From Parolsenella sp958406235 (GTDB lineage: Bacteria; Actinomycetota; Coriobacteriia; Coriobacteriales; Atopobiaceae): 64,000 bases of DNA. The translations under genes and the position numbers were made by a program. The notes beneath the pieces were generated by a model. That model was not told the DNA's origin and searched no databases. It saw only the letters and a program-made list of their open reading frames with translations. The stretch's first letter is position 1, and each line of letters begins with the position of its first letter. Below, piece by piece: positions 16,332 through 27,723 of the stretch. The stretch spans positions 186,001 through 250,000 of the forward strand of contig NZ_JBCLNF010000002.1 of assembly GCF_039062465.1 (NCBI RefSeq), written 5' to 3'.

Positions 16332-17731
16332 GCCTCCCCTTCCCTACTCGTGGTGGTGTCTTTCCGATTCTCGCCCTGCGTTCGGGCCCCATCTTGGCTC
16401 TGAAGCCGCGGCTCGCCCTGGTGCTCGGTACGCGCCTTGCTCTTTCTCCCACCGCAACGCGGGACGGGTTCTGGGCGCTTCGCCTGAATCTCCGCGACCT
16501 TGACGGCAAGCTCTTCGTCGTTCCAGAGCCCGTCAATCGCGGTTGGCCAGAAGCTCAGCAGGCGCGCATAGTTCTGCGCGTTCGCGCCGGCGTAGGCGCG
16601 AGCCTCGCCGATGCCGCGGTGCCAGATAGCAAAACTCTGGCGCCTTCCCGGGCCCGCCACGATGCGGGCGAGGGTCGCCTTCGAGATCCTGCCCTCGACC
16701 TCCGGCGAGATCCAGCGGCCGGGATAGGGCATGAGGGACGCGGGCGTGACCTGGCGAAGCTCCTGCCTCTGCGAGCAGAACGCGAGCTTGGCGCGTTCAT
16801 ACAGCCAGCGGTAGATGTCCTGGAGGAAGCGGTTTGGCTCATCCGGCGTCGCGGGCGGCAGGTGGCGCACGTACCACTTGTTGTCAAACCACATCTCCAG
16901 GCCGGAAAGGCGCAGGTTGAAGAGGTAGTCGAGGTCCTCGCCACGTGTGATCCAGGGATCGAAGGGCACCTGGGAGAAGGCGCTCGCGTGAATGGCAAGG
17001 CATCCGCCGCAGACATAGTTGGAGCGGCAGATGCGCGTGCCCGCAAGCGCAGAGGACATCCACTCGTTGAACTCCTCGCGCTTCGACCACCAGCGCTCCC
17101 AGAAGCGACGCTTGCCGCCGCCCGCGAGGTGAGATCCCTCGGCATCCACGAAGTGTCCGGTCTTCGCAAGAATCTTCAGGTCCTGACGCGTGAGGTGGCC
17201 CAGACCGAAGACCGCATCCACGAGGAAATCCGGGGAAAGGGCGACTTCGTCGTCATCCATAAAGACGGCGACATCGTGGCCGAGCATGGCGCAGACAGCG
17301 AGGCCAAGATTACGGATGGCACCGTAGCCGCGAAGCGAAACCGGCTCACCGCCGATACCCGGGCAGAGGCTCTCGATGTGGGCGGCAATGAGGCGGGCCT
17401 CAGGGGCACCCACGACATACGGCGAAAGGCCCTCGTGGTCACGAACGATGGCGTTGATGCGTGCGCGGGCCGCAGCCTGCGCACTCGGCGGAGCAACGAC
17501 GAGGATGACCGTCCTCATCACGCCGCGAACATCGTCGAGCGAGTCGAGACAGCGCGCGAGCTCGGGCAGGGGCTCGTCTATGGACGTGGCATGGTCATAG
17601 ACTCCCGGCTGCGAGGGATCAGTAGCCCAGTAGGTTGGTATGACGACGGCGGGATTCAATGGCACTACCAGCGATACCCAGTACGGGGAGCGGCAGCATG
17701 GGTCATGACGTCGCGCACGACGCAAGCCCAC
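16328..17731 (-). CDS. GT2-like glycosyltransferase, first gene of the LytS/LytTR unit
   Basis: Predicted nucleotide-sugar glycosyltransferase, up to 467 residues. It has a GT-A-type core: VVIPTYWATDP near the start, VAVFMDDDEVAL as the DxD-type metal/nucleotide site, and TRGEDLDYLFNLRLSG as the acceptor-side ED motif. The C-terminal 50 residues are charged and low-complexity. The start is uncertain: the first 15 or so residues are Arg/Cys-rich and a GTG or TTG just before NPAVVIPTY is plausible. It overlaps the kinase gene by 4 bases, so a sugar-transfer function and two-component signalling are probably expressed together. Confidence 0.75.
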   Translation of the reverse strand: MGLRRARRHDPCCRSPYWVSLVVPLNPAVVIPTYWATDPSQPGVYDHATSIDEPLPELARCLDSLDDVRGVMRTVILVVAPPSAQAAARARINAIVRDHEGLSPYVVGAPEARLIAAHIESLCPGIGGEPVSLRGYGAIRNLGLAVCAMLGHDVAVFMDDDEVALSPDFLVDAVFGLGHLTRQDLKILAKTGHFVDAEGSHLAGGGKRRFWERWWSKREEFNEWMSSALAGTRICRSNYVCGGCLAIHASAFSQVPFDPWITRGEDLDYLFNLRLSGLEMWFDNKWYVRHLPPATPDEPNRFLQDIYRWLYERAKLAFCSQRQELRQVTPASLMPYPGRWISPEVEGRISKATLARIVAGPGRRQSFAIWHRGIGEARAYAGANAQNYARLLSFWPTAIDGLWNDEELAVKVAEIQAKRPEPVPRCGGRKSKARTEHQGEPRLQSQDGARTQGENRKDTTTSREGEA

Positions 17732-17871
17732 CCGAGGCAGGTAAGAGACTTGTCCATGAATACCAACTCCCCTTCATCTCTTTCTGACATTCTACCTCAC
17801 GGAGCATTTGCAACCGCTCGCCGAATGGCAGATGAAGGGTCGCGGCAAGCAATACGCGCCGCTTGTCCCAC

Positions 17872-17907
17872 AAAAAAGGCCCGCCCCGGTTTCCCGAAGC
17901 GGGCCCT
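17872..17907 (-). terminator. Terminator of nifJ
   Basis: On the minus strand, GGGCCCGCTTCGGG pairs with CCGGGGCGGGCC around a short loop and is followed by TTTTTT. It lies 40 bases past the nifJ stop. Confidence 0.85.
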
Positions 17908-17946
17908 AGCCCAAACTATGTCAGGCGCGCGAACCTAGCTCGTGGC

Positions 17947-21480
<3,534 letters not shown>

Positions 21481-21513
21481 ATCCTCTCCTTCTGACGAGG
21501 TCGCGCGGCGGCA

Positions 21514-21529
21514 GGTGACGTGGGTCACC
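21514..21529. promoter_or_regulatory. 16-bp palindrome in the nifJ leader
   Basis: GGTGAC-GTGG-GTCACC lies 34 bases before the nifJ start, within the presumed 5' untranslated region. It could be an operator or an RNA hairpin near the ribosome site. No regulator is assigned. Confidence 0.4.
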
Positions 21530-21617
21530 ACCACCCCCTGGCGGTTGCCTCTCCACGCGAAATCGCCCCCTGGCCACTTCCCCGGCGGCCAAAAGGCGGC
21601 TATTTCATAGCCATTTG

Positions 21618-21644
21618 ATTATCCCGCATTCTGGGCCGGTTCAA
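21618..21644 (-). promoter_or_regulatory. Probable nifJ promoter
   Basis: Minus-strand TTGAAC (21639-21644) and GATAAT (21618-21623), 15 bases apart, or TAATCA with a 17-base spacer. It would give a leader of about 130 bases. Confidence 0.45.
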
Positions 21645-21744
21645 TCGGGTTTTTAAGAAAGCATGCCAGCGATCTGCCGAGCGGTCATCGACGCGTCGCA
21701 GCGCGACGTCCGCTCGAAGGCGTTATTCTCCGGTATTCACGCTT

Positions 21745-21782
21745 GCTTCCTGCGGCTTTGCTGCAGAGGGGCCACAGGAAGC
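21745..21782. terminator. Hairpin after the aminotransferase-IV-like gene
   Basis: GCTTCCTGCGGC pairs with GCCACAGGAAGC with one mismatch. There is no T run. It sits just downstream of the stop of the minus-strand gene at 21794. Confidence 0.45.
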
Positions 21783-21793
21783 GATGGCGTTTC

Positions 21794-22453
21794 CTACCTT
21801 GCAGCCCGGGCGGTCTTGGCGAGCAAGGCCTCCCAGCTCTGGGCAAAGCGCTCGCCCATGGGGCCCTTGGCGTCCGACGCCGGCACGACGCCGTGCTCGT
21901 CCGAGACGAGGAAGGCCTCGTCGCAGGCAGCGCCCATCTCGAGGTCCTCGGCGAGGGAGTCCGCGCGCTCGACCGGGATGCCGAGGGTCGCTGCGAGGTC
22001 GAGGACGAGCGACGCCGCGCCCGAGGAGATCGAGCCCACGCCCGCGCCGTAGACGAGGGAACCGCCGCGAGCCACCCAGATCGTCTCGGGGGCGACGTCG
22101 GTCTCGCCCGCCTCGAGCTCAGAGGCCTTGGCGCGCTCGATAAGCGCCGAAAGCGAGGTGTCTGCGAGCGGCTCATACTCCCCCACCGCCATGGCGGCGC
22201 GGCCGAGCTCGTCGATCATCAACATGAGGACGCCGTTGGGATGCTCATACGAGCCATCCTTGAGGGTCCACTCCACGTGTTGCTTGACCCAGCCCAGAAG
22301 CTGCGGAGTGAGATGTTTGCCCAGCACCATGCGCTTACCGAGCGCGCGCATGTGGCGATTCATGGCAGGCAGCTCGCCACCCTGAATTCGCCAGCGGCAC
22401 ACGAGGACGGGAGCGCCAACCTCGAACTCCTCGGGAATCTTGCCATCTGCCAT
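21794..22453 (-). CDS. Divergent aminotransferase class IV-like protein
   Basis: 219 residues, shorter than the roughly 270-300 of branched-chain aminotransferases or aminodeoxychorismate lyases. The C-terminal half matches that fold by pattern: TIWVARGGSLVYG, then SGAASLVLDLAATLGIPVERADSLAEDLEMG, then DEAFLVSDEHGVVPASD. The lysine that normally binds PLP, expected before the first of these blocks, is not obvious, so the enzyme may have another role or be inactive. AAAGGCGG precedes the ATG at 22453. It is divergent from the ABC transporter genes, with no operon partners. Confidence 0.5.
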   Translation of the reverse strand: MADGKIPEEFEVGAPVLVCRWRIQGGELPAMNRHMRALGKRMVLGKHLTPQLLGWVKQHVEWTLKDGSYEHPNGVLMLMIDELGRAAMAVGEYEPLADTSLSALIERAKASELEAGETDVAPETIWVARGGSLVYGAGVGSISSGAASLVLDLAATLGIPVERADSLAEDLEMGAACDEAFLVSDEHGVVPASDAKGPMGERFAQSWEALLAKTARAAR

Positions 22454-22550
22454 GAAGAACCGCCTTTCTGCGGGCGCTTCGCGCCAGGATCCGGAGACGC
22501 CGCGCGCACGACGCCCACACACCCGCACACTCGGGCGCGGGTGCCCAACA

Positions 22551-22575
22551 TTACATTTTTGCAACCACACTGTAA
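22551..22575. promoter_or_regulatory. Inverted repeat upstream of the Bce-type ABC operon
   Basis: TTACA (22551-22555) and TGTAA (22571-22575), 15 bases apart, in the 214-base gap between divergent genes. It could be the binding site of the regulator at 26994. This is an inference from position only. Confidence 0.3.
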
Positions 22576-22667
22576 GCCAATTCGATGGCTCCGCAGGGGC
22601 GGTCGCGCAACGATACTGGTGTCATGCAGCTGCGCCCCGACGATGGGGCGTAAAAGAAAGGATACCC

Positions 22668-23516
22668 ATGGGCAACCACTATCAGCCCAACTCCAACATT
22701 CCTCTCGATGGGTCACCGGTGCGTCAGGCGCCTGCGAATTCGGTCCTCTCCGTCCAGCACCTCGAGAAGACCTACGGGAACCGCGGCAAGAGGGGCCGTG
22801 GAGCGACCACCCGCGCCCTGGCGGACGTCTCCTTCGACGTGAACGAGAGCGAGTTCGTAGCCATCATGGGCGCCTCGGGCTCCGGCAAGTCGACGCTGCT
22901 CAACTGCGTCTCGACTATCGACTCTGCCACGAGCGGCCACGTCTTCGTGCGCGGCGTCGACGTCACGTCCATGCGCGCAGGCGAGCTCGCGCGTTTCCGC
23001 CGCGAGCAGCTCGGCTTCGTCTTCCAGGACTCGAACTTGCTCGACACCCTCACTGCCCGCGAGAACATCGCCCTGCCGCTCACCATCTCCCGCGTCTCCG
23101 CCGGCGAGACGCTCGCCCGCGTGGAGGAGATGGCCCGCCGCCTCAACATCGCGGACGTCCTCGACAAGTATCCCTACCAGCTCTCCGGTGGCCAGCAACA
23201 GCGCGTCGCCGCGGCACGCGCGCTCGTCACCAAGCCTGCCGTCATCATGGCGGACGAGCCCACCGGCGCCCTCGACTCCAAGAGCGCCCGCCTCCTGCTC
23301 GAGAGCCTCCAGCAGCTCAACGAGGAGAGGGACGCCACGATCCTCATGGTCACCCACGACAGCTTCGCGGCAAGCTACACGGAGCGCGTGCTGTTCATCC
23401 GCGACGGCAAGATCTTCACCGAACTCCGCCGCGGAAGCTCGCCTCGCCGCGAGTTCTTCGACCGCATCATGGAGGTCGTCGCGATGATGGGCGGTGAGGG
23501 CTCCGATGCTCTGTAA
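22668..23516 (+). CDS. Bce-type ABC transporter ATP-binding protein
   Basis: ATPase of a BceAB/FtsX-type ABC system, 282 residues. Motifs are Walker A GASGSGKST, the Q-loop GFVFQDSNLLDTLTARENIALP, signature LSGGQQQR, Walker B AVIMADEPTGALDS and the H-loop MVTHDSFAA. The sequence after GALDS (KSARLLLESLQQLNEE) is typical of the MacB/BceA group. AAAGGAT precedes the ATG. It overlaps the permease gene by 11 bases. With the two-component genes converging from 27683, it forms a likely detoxification or sensing module against cell-wall-active peptides. Confidence 0.9.
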   Translation: MGNHYQPNSNIPLDGSPVRQAPANSVLSVQHLEKTYGNRGKRGRGATTRALADVSFDVNESEFVAIMGASGSGKSTLLNCVSTIDSATSGHVFVRGVDVTSMRAGELARFRREQLGFVFQDSNLLDTLTARENIALPLTISRVSAGETLARVEEMARRLNIADVLDKYPYQLSGGQQQRVAAARALVTKPAVIMADEPTGALDSKSARLLLESLQQLNEERDATILMVTHDSFAASYTERVLFIRDGKIFTELRRGSSPRREFFDRIMEVVAMMGGEGSDAL

Positions 23517-25710
23517 GCTCGCCTGGGGCAACGTCGCCCGCGCGCGGCGCGACTACCTCATCTACCTGCTCACGCTCACGCTCGGCGTGACCGTCTTCTA
23601 CGCGTTCAACACCATCAGCCTGCAGGTCGACCTCGCTGGCGTCGATGTCGACAGCGTGGCCGAGGTCCTCGGGAGCCTGCTCGACGGCGTCACCAAGTTC
23701 CTCGGCGCGATCATGGGCTTCCTCATGGTCTACGCCAACAACTTCATCATGAAGCGCCGCAACAAGGAGTTTGGCCTCTACCAGGTACTGGGTATGACGC
23801 GCGGCCAGGTCGCCCGCATCATGGCGCTCGAGACGGTCATCGTGTCAGCCGCGGCACTTGTCCTCGGCATCATCTTGGGCGTTGGCCTCTCCCAGCTGAT
23901 GGTCTTCTTCACCGCGTCGCTCTTCAAAACGCAGATCGCCAACTTCAAGTTCATCTTCTCCACGAGCGCCCTCGCGATCACCGTCGAGTGCCTCGCCGTA
24001 ATCTTCCTCGTGACGCTCGTGTTCAACCTTCGCGTGGTGCGCAAGTCATGCCTCGTCGACCTCATGGGGTCGGGGCGCCGCAACGAGTCGGTCAAAACGC
24101 GCAACCCGCTGCTCGCAGGTCTGGTGTGCCTGCTTGGCGCCGTGCTCATCGGAGTGGCCTACTCCCGCCTGCTGCATGACGGCCTCCCCGTCACCGCCAG
24201 GAGTGAAGAGCTCGAAGCCGCGATGACCCAGTTCGAGATCACCACGGGAATGGTGACCCTCGGAACCGTCCTGTTCTTCTTTGGGCTCTCGGGGCTTTTG
24301 CTCAAGCTCCTCCAAACCGTGCGCGGCATCTATTGGCGCGGCCTCAACGCCTTCACGCTTCGCCAGCTCTCCGCCAAGGTCAACACCGTCTCGCTCTCGA
24401 TGGCCATCATCTCGATGATCCTGTTCCTCGCCATCACGTCCGTCACCACCGGCATGTCGATCGTCAATGCCATGACCAACAGCATCGAGCGCATGAACCC
24501 CGTCGACTTCAGCCAGAGCGTCTGGTACAACTACAGCCCCTCCGAAGGCACCGACGAGAACCTCAACCCCCTGCGCTATGTCGCGCCGGACCAGCCGCTC
24601 GACGTCGCGAGCGAGCTCGAGGCACGTGGCGTCGACCTTGACTCGGTCTGCGACTCCACGGTCCAGCTCGACAGCTACTTCCCGCTCGAAAGCGAGCAGG
24701 TCACCCGCGTCGAGCGCCGCGAGAGCACGGCCAGCGAGAACCCGCTCACCATTCGCGCCCTCGCCGAGAGGACGGGAGCCGAGGTTCCCGACGGCATGAC
24801 CAACTCGGACGCTGACCTCCTAGGAATCGACGTCATGAGGGAGAGTCAGTACAACCAGCTCCTCGCCTATCTCGGCAAGCCGCAGGTGGACCTCGGCGAG
24901 TGCGGCTACCTCATCACCTGTGACATGGGCGACGCCATCGCCAGCTTCTACGACAAGGTCCTCGCCTCCGACCTCACCATCAAGCTGGGAGGCCACGAGC
25001 TCAAGCCCGCGGCCCAGAAGGTCGACGTCGGCAGCAGCGCCCTGGCGAACTCCGCCGTGGGCTCCAACTCCGGCACTATCATCGTCCCCGACGCCGTCGT
25101 CGACGACGCACACCTCCAGGTCAAGAGCTCGAACCTACTCGTCAACTACAACAAGCGGGGCGTCAGCATCGACCAGGGCGACGAGTTCATAAACCAGTCG
25201 GCGCTTAGCCGCATCACCTACAGCGAGATCAGGTCGGGCAGCGACGTCTTCGGCTTCTTCGGGCCCAGCGTGACCCGCGGCGAGATGTTCGCCTCGATCA
25301 ACACGTTGGCGGGTTCCGTCAGCTACCTCGCCATCTACATCGGCTTCGTGCTCGTGATCGCCTGTGCGGCAATCCTTGCCATTCAGCAGCTCTCGGGCGT
25401 GTCCGACGCCAGCCGCAGCTATCGCGTGCTCTCCGAGCTCGGCTGCGACAGACGACAGATTGCCCACTCCATGCTCGCGCAGCAAACCGTGTTCTTCATG
25501 TTCCCGCTCGCGGTAGGCGTCGCCCACTCGTTCGTGGCGCTGAGGGTCGTCATCGACCTCGTCAGGGTGTTCGGAGGTCTCACCATCAGCGGCATGGTGG
25601 GCTTCACCTGCGCGATCTTCCTCGCGGCATACGGTGGCTACTTCCTGGTCACCTACGCCATGAGCCGCGGCATCCTGAACGACGCCGTTCGCACCCGTTA
25701 CACGGCGTAG
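23506..25710 (+). CDS. Bce-type ABC permease, 10 TM with large extracellular domain
   Basis: 734 residues. Ten hydrophobic segments can be counted. Seven lie in the N-terminal half (for example LIYLLTLTLGVTVFYAF, FLGAIMGFLMVYANNF, LSMAIISMILFLAITSV). A polar stretch of about 270 residues follows (about 335-605), and three segments end the protein (YLAIYIGFVLVIACAAILA, the FFMFPLAVGVAHSFVAL region and GFTCAIFLAAYGGYFLV). That arrangement is diagnostic of BceB-type permeases, whose extracellular domain senses antimicrobial peptides. The ATG at 23506 has GGTGAGGG before it and lies inside the ATPase gene, so translation is coupled. Confidence 0.88.
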   Translation: MLCKLAWGNVARARRDYLIYLLTLTLGVTVFYAFNTISLQVDLAGVDVDSVAEVLGSLLDGVTKFLGAIMGFLMVYANNFIMKRRNKEFGLYQVLGMTRGQVARIMALETVIVSAAALVLGIILGVGLSQLMVFFTASLFKTQIANFKFIFSTSALAITVECLAVIFLVTLVFNLRVVRKSCLVDLMGSGRRNESVKTRNPLLAGLVCLLGAVLIGVAYSRLLHDGLPVTARSEELEAAMTQFEITTGMVTLGTVLFFFGLSGLLLKLLQTVRGIYWRGLNAFTLRQLSAKVNTVSLSMAIISMILFLAITSVTTGMSIVNAMTNSIERMNPVDFSQSVWYNYSPSEGTDENLNPLRYVAPDQPLDVASELEARGVDLDSVCDSTVQLDSYFPLESEQVTRVERRESTASENPLTIRALAERTGAEVPDGMTNSDADLLGIDVMRESQYNQLLAYLGKPQVDLGECGYLITCDMGDAIASFYDKVLASDLTIKLGGHELKPAAQKVDVGSSALANSAVGSNSGTIIVPDAVVDDAHLQVKSSNLLVNYNKRGVSIDQGDEFINQSALSRITYSEIRSGSDVFGFFGPSVTRGEMFASINTLAGSVSYLAIYIGFVLVIACAAILAIQQLSGVSDASRSYRVLSELGCDRRQIAHSMLAQQTVFFMFPLAVGVAHSFVALRVVIDLVRVFGGLTISGMVGFTCAIFLAAYGGYFLVTYAMSRGILNDAVRTRYTA

Positions 25711-25743
25711 CGCAGGCGGCGAGCAGGACACTGCCTGGCACCC

Positions 25744-25776
25744 GAGGGTCGGCCACGTGGCCGGCCCTCTTTTTTT
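25744..25776 (+). terminator. Terminator after the Bce-type permease gene
   Basis: GAGGGTCGGCCAC pairs with GTGGCCGGCCCTC (one mismatch) and is followed by seven T residues. Strong intrinsic terminator. Confidence 0.9.
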
Positions 25777-25898
25777 GTCCGAGCTCGGGCCCGCGGGCGG
25801 CGGCGGGCGGCGGGGCGAGCGCGCCGGGTGCCCGGCAAGCCTCGAGCGGCATCGCCCGAATATGCGGACGGCCAGGCCGAGCCAACAGCGCGCAGCCG

Positions 25899-26990
25899 CT
25901 AGTCCTCGAAGTAGTGCATCTTGTTAGCGGGGAAGGCAAGCGTCACGGAGAAGAACTCGTCCTCTGCCGAGTCAACCGCGACCGAGACGCCCATCTTCCG
26001 GGCGAGGCGCGCGACGAGCCAAAGGCCCAGACCCGTCGACTGCTTGTGGGTACGGCCGTTGTCGCCCGTGAAGCCGCGCTCGAGCACGCGTGGCAGGTCC
26101 GCCGCGCTCACGCCGCATCCGTTATCCCGCACGGTCAGTTCAACGCGCTCGCTCGCGAGGCCCTCGTCCAAGAGGCGCGCATCGAACCAGACCTGAGGCC
26201 AGCCCTCGCAACCGGGGCGCACGTAGCGGGCCGTGTTCTGGAGGAGCTGCCCCAGCATGAAGACGAGCCATTTGTCGTCCGTGAAGACCTTGAGGTCGAG
26301 GCCCTCGCCCAGACGCGGCGTCACGCCGGCGGCGATGAGCAGGTTCGCGTTGGCCTTGATGGCCGAGGCCACCATCTCGCGAAGCGAGTGGGAGCGGACG
26401 AGGAAGTCGCGCTCGAGCGTCTCGGAGCGCGCGTAGAACAGCGCCTGCTCAACGTAGCGCTCGACGCGGACGAGCTCGTCTTCGACCGAGCGCAGGCGCG
26501 GGACGACGGGCTCGACCTCGCGCGGGCAGCCCACGCACGCATCCGCGTCCTCCTCGAGGTTTGAGAGCGCCAGGCGCGCGGCCGTAATCGGGCTCTTTGC
26601 CTCATGCACCCAAGTCTCGACGTAGGCGCGATACTCCTCGACGAAGCGACGCTGCTCGGCGACCTCGTCGCTGGCGGTCTTCGCCACGGAGACGAGCGCG
26701 TCATAGGCCACCTGGCCCTCGGGGAACTCTGGCCTGTCGATGAGCTCCGGCAGCAGGCGCGCGTTGTCAAGCGAGGAGCAGGTCTCGGAGAGGGAGTCCC
26801 AGAAGCCGCACTCGCGGGCAAACCCCAGTGCGACGGCGACGAGCGCCGAGACGAGCACAATCGAGCAGACGAGCGCGACGAAGGCCGCGCCCATGCCGGA
26901 GATGTGCAGCAGGAGCGCAAGGAGTAGCTCGAGCGCCACGAGGACCAGAAGCTCCGGGACGCGCGAGCGTATGTAACTTCCCAACCTCAT
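25899..26990 (-). CDS. Intramembrane-sensing histidine kinase (BceS-like)
   Basis: 363 residues. Two close hydrophobic helices (about 10-30 and 35-58) are joined by only a few residues, so there is no extracellular sensor domain, the hallmark of BceS-type kinases that sense through their ABC partner. The HisKA block reads YVETWVHEAKSPITAARLAL. ATPase motifs are QNTARYV, VRDNGCGVSAAD and STGLGLWLVARLARKM. It starts 3 bases after the regulator gene on the same strand. The ABC genes at 22668-25710 converge on it, so the whole Bce module is present though not in one operon. Confidence 0.9.
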   Translation of the reverse strand: MRLGSYIRSRVPELLVLVALELLLALLLHISGMGAAFVALVCSIVLVSALVAVALGFARECGFWDSLSETCSSLDNARLLPELIDRPEFPEGQVAYDALVSVAKTASDEVAEQRRFVEEYRAYVETWVHEAKSPITAARLALSNLEEDADACVGCPREVEPVVPRLRSVEDELVRVERYVEQALFYARSETLERDFLVRSHSLREMVASAIKANANLLIAAGVTPRLGEGLDLKVFTDDKWLVFMLGQLLQNTARYVRPGCEGWPQVWFDARLLDEGLASERVELTVRDNGCGVSAADLPRVLERGFTGDNGRTHKQSTGLGLWLVARLARKMGVSVAVDSAEDEFFSVTLAFPANKMHYFED

Positions 26991-26993
26991 CGG

Positions 26994-27683
26994 CTACGCC
27001 TGGACCGAATAGCCCTGGCCGCGGTGCGTGACCAGGAACCCCTCGACGCCCACCCTCGCGAGCTGGGCGCGGAGGCGGTTGACGTTGACCGTAAGCGTGT
27101 TGTCATCGACAAAAGCGTCTGAGTCCCAGAGCTCGCGCATGAGGTCCTCGCGCGAGACGATTGCGGGGGAACGGCGCATGAGCAGGCCCAGGATGCGCAT
27201 CTCGTTCTTGGTGAGCTCGACGGTCTTGCCGTTCGCGGCGGCGCAGGAGCGGGAGAGGTCGAGCGTCACGGCCCCGCGCTCGATGGTCGAGGCGGGCGTC
27301 GCAGCCTGGCCCGCGCGGCGCAGCAAGGCCTGGATGTGAGCCACGAGCACGCGGGGGCTATAGGGCTTGGGCACGAAGTCATCCGCGCCCAGCGTCATGG
27401 AGACCACCTCGTCCGCCTCGGTCACGCGGCTCGTGAGCACGATGACCGGGACTGAGGAGGCGGCGCGGATCTCGCGGCAGATGAGCTGGCCATCCGTACC
27501 CGGAAGCGTGAGATCGAGAAGAACGAGGTCCGGGGCGGCAGCGAGGGCAAGCTCGGCGGCGCGGGAGAAGTCCTCGCACGCCTCCGCCTCAAAGCCCTCG
27601 CGCTCGAGCATGCGGACGAGCTCGACGCGGATGCCCTCGTCATCCTCTATGACATAGATCTTGGGCAACGCTCCCCCAAACAA
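26994..27683 (-). CDS. OmpR-family response regulator (BceR-like)
   Basis: 229 residues. The receiver domain has YVIEDDEGIR, the phospho-Asp in LVLLDLTLPGTDG and the Lys in DDFVPKPYSPR. The winged-helix DNA-binding domain ends with ILGLLMRRSP and VNVNRLRAQLARVGVEGFLVTHRGQGY. The start is uncertain. In-frame candidates are TTG at 27683, inside the tail of the purH terminator, and a TTG just before PKIYVIEDD, which has GGGGGAG only 2 bases away. Expression may depend on read-through from purH or a promoter hidden at the terminator. Confidence 0.88.
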   Translation of the reverse strand: MFGGALPKIYVIEDDEGIRVELVRMLEREGFEAEACEDFSRAAELALAAAPDLVLLDLTLPGTDGQLICREIRAASSVPVIVLTSRVTEADEVVSMTLGADDFVPKPYSPRVLVAHIQALLRRAGQAATPASTIERGAVTLDLSRSCAAANGKTVELTKNEMRILGLLMRRSPAIVSREDLMRELWDSDAFVDDNTLTVNVNRLRAQLARVGVEGFLVTHRGQGYSVQA

Positions 27684-27687
27684 AATG

Positions 27688-27709
27688 CCGGCGGGCCGAA
27701 GCCCGCCGG
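27688..27709 (-). terminator. Terminator of purH
   Basis: CCGGCGGGC-TTCG-GCCCGCCGG (minus strand) followed by CATTTTGTTT. A stable UUCG tetraloop hairpin placed directly before the regulator gene. Confidence 0.85.
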
Positions 27710-27723
27710 ACTACCACCAGCTA

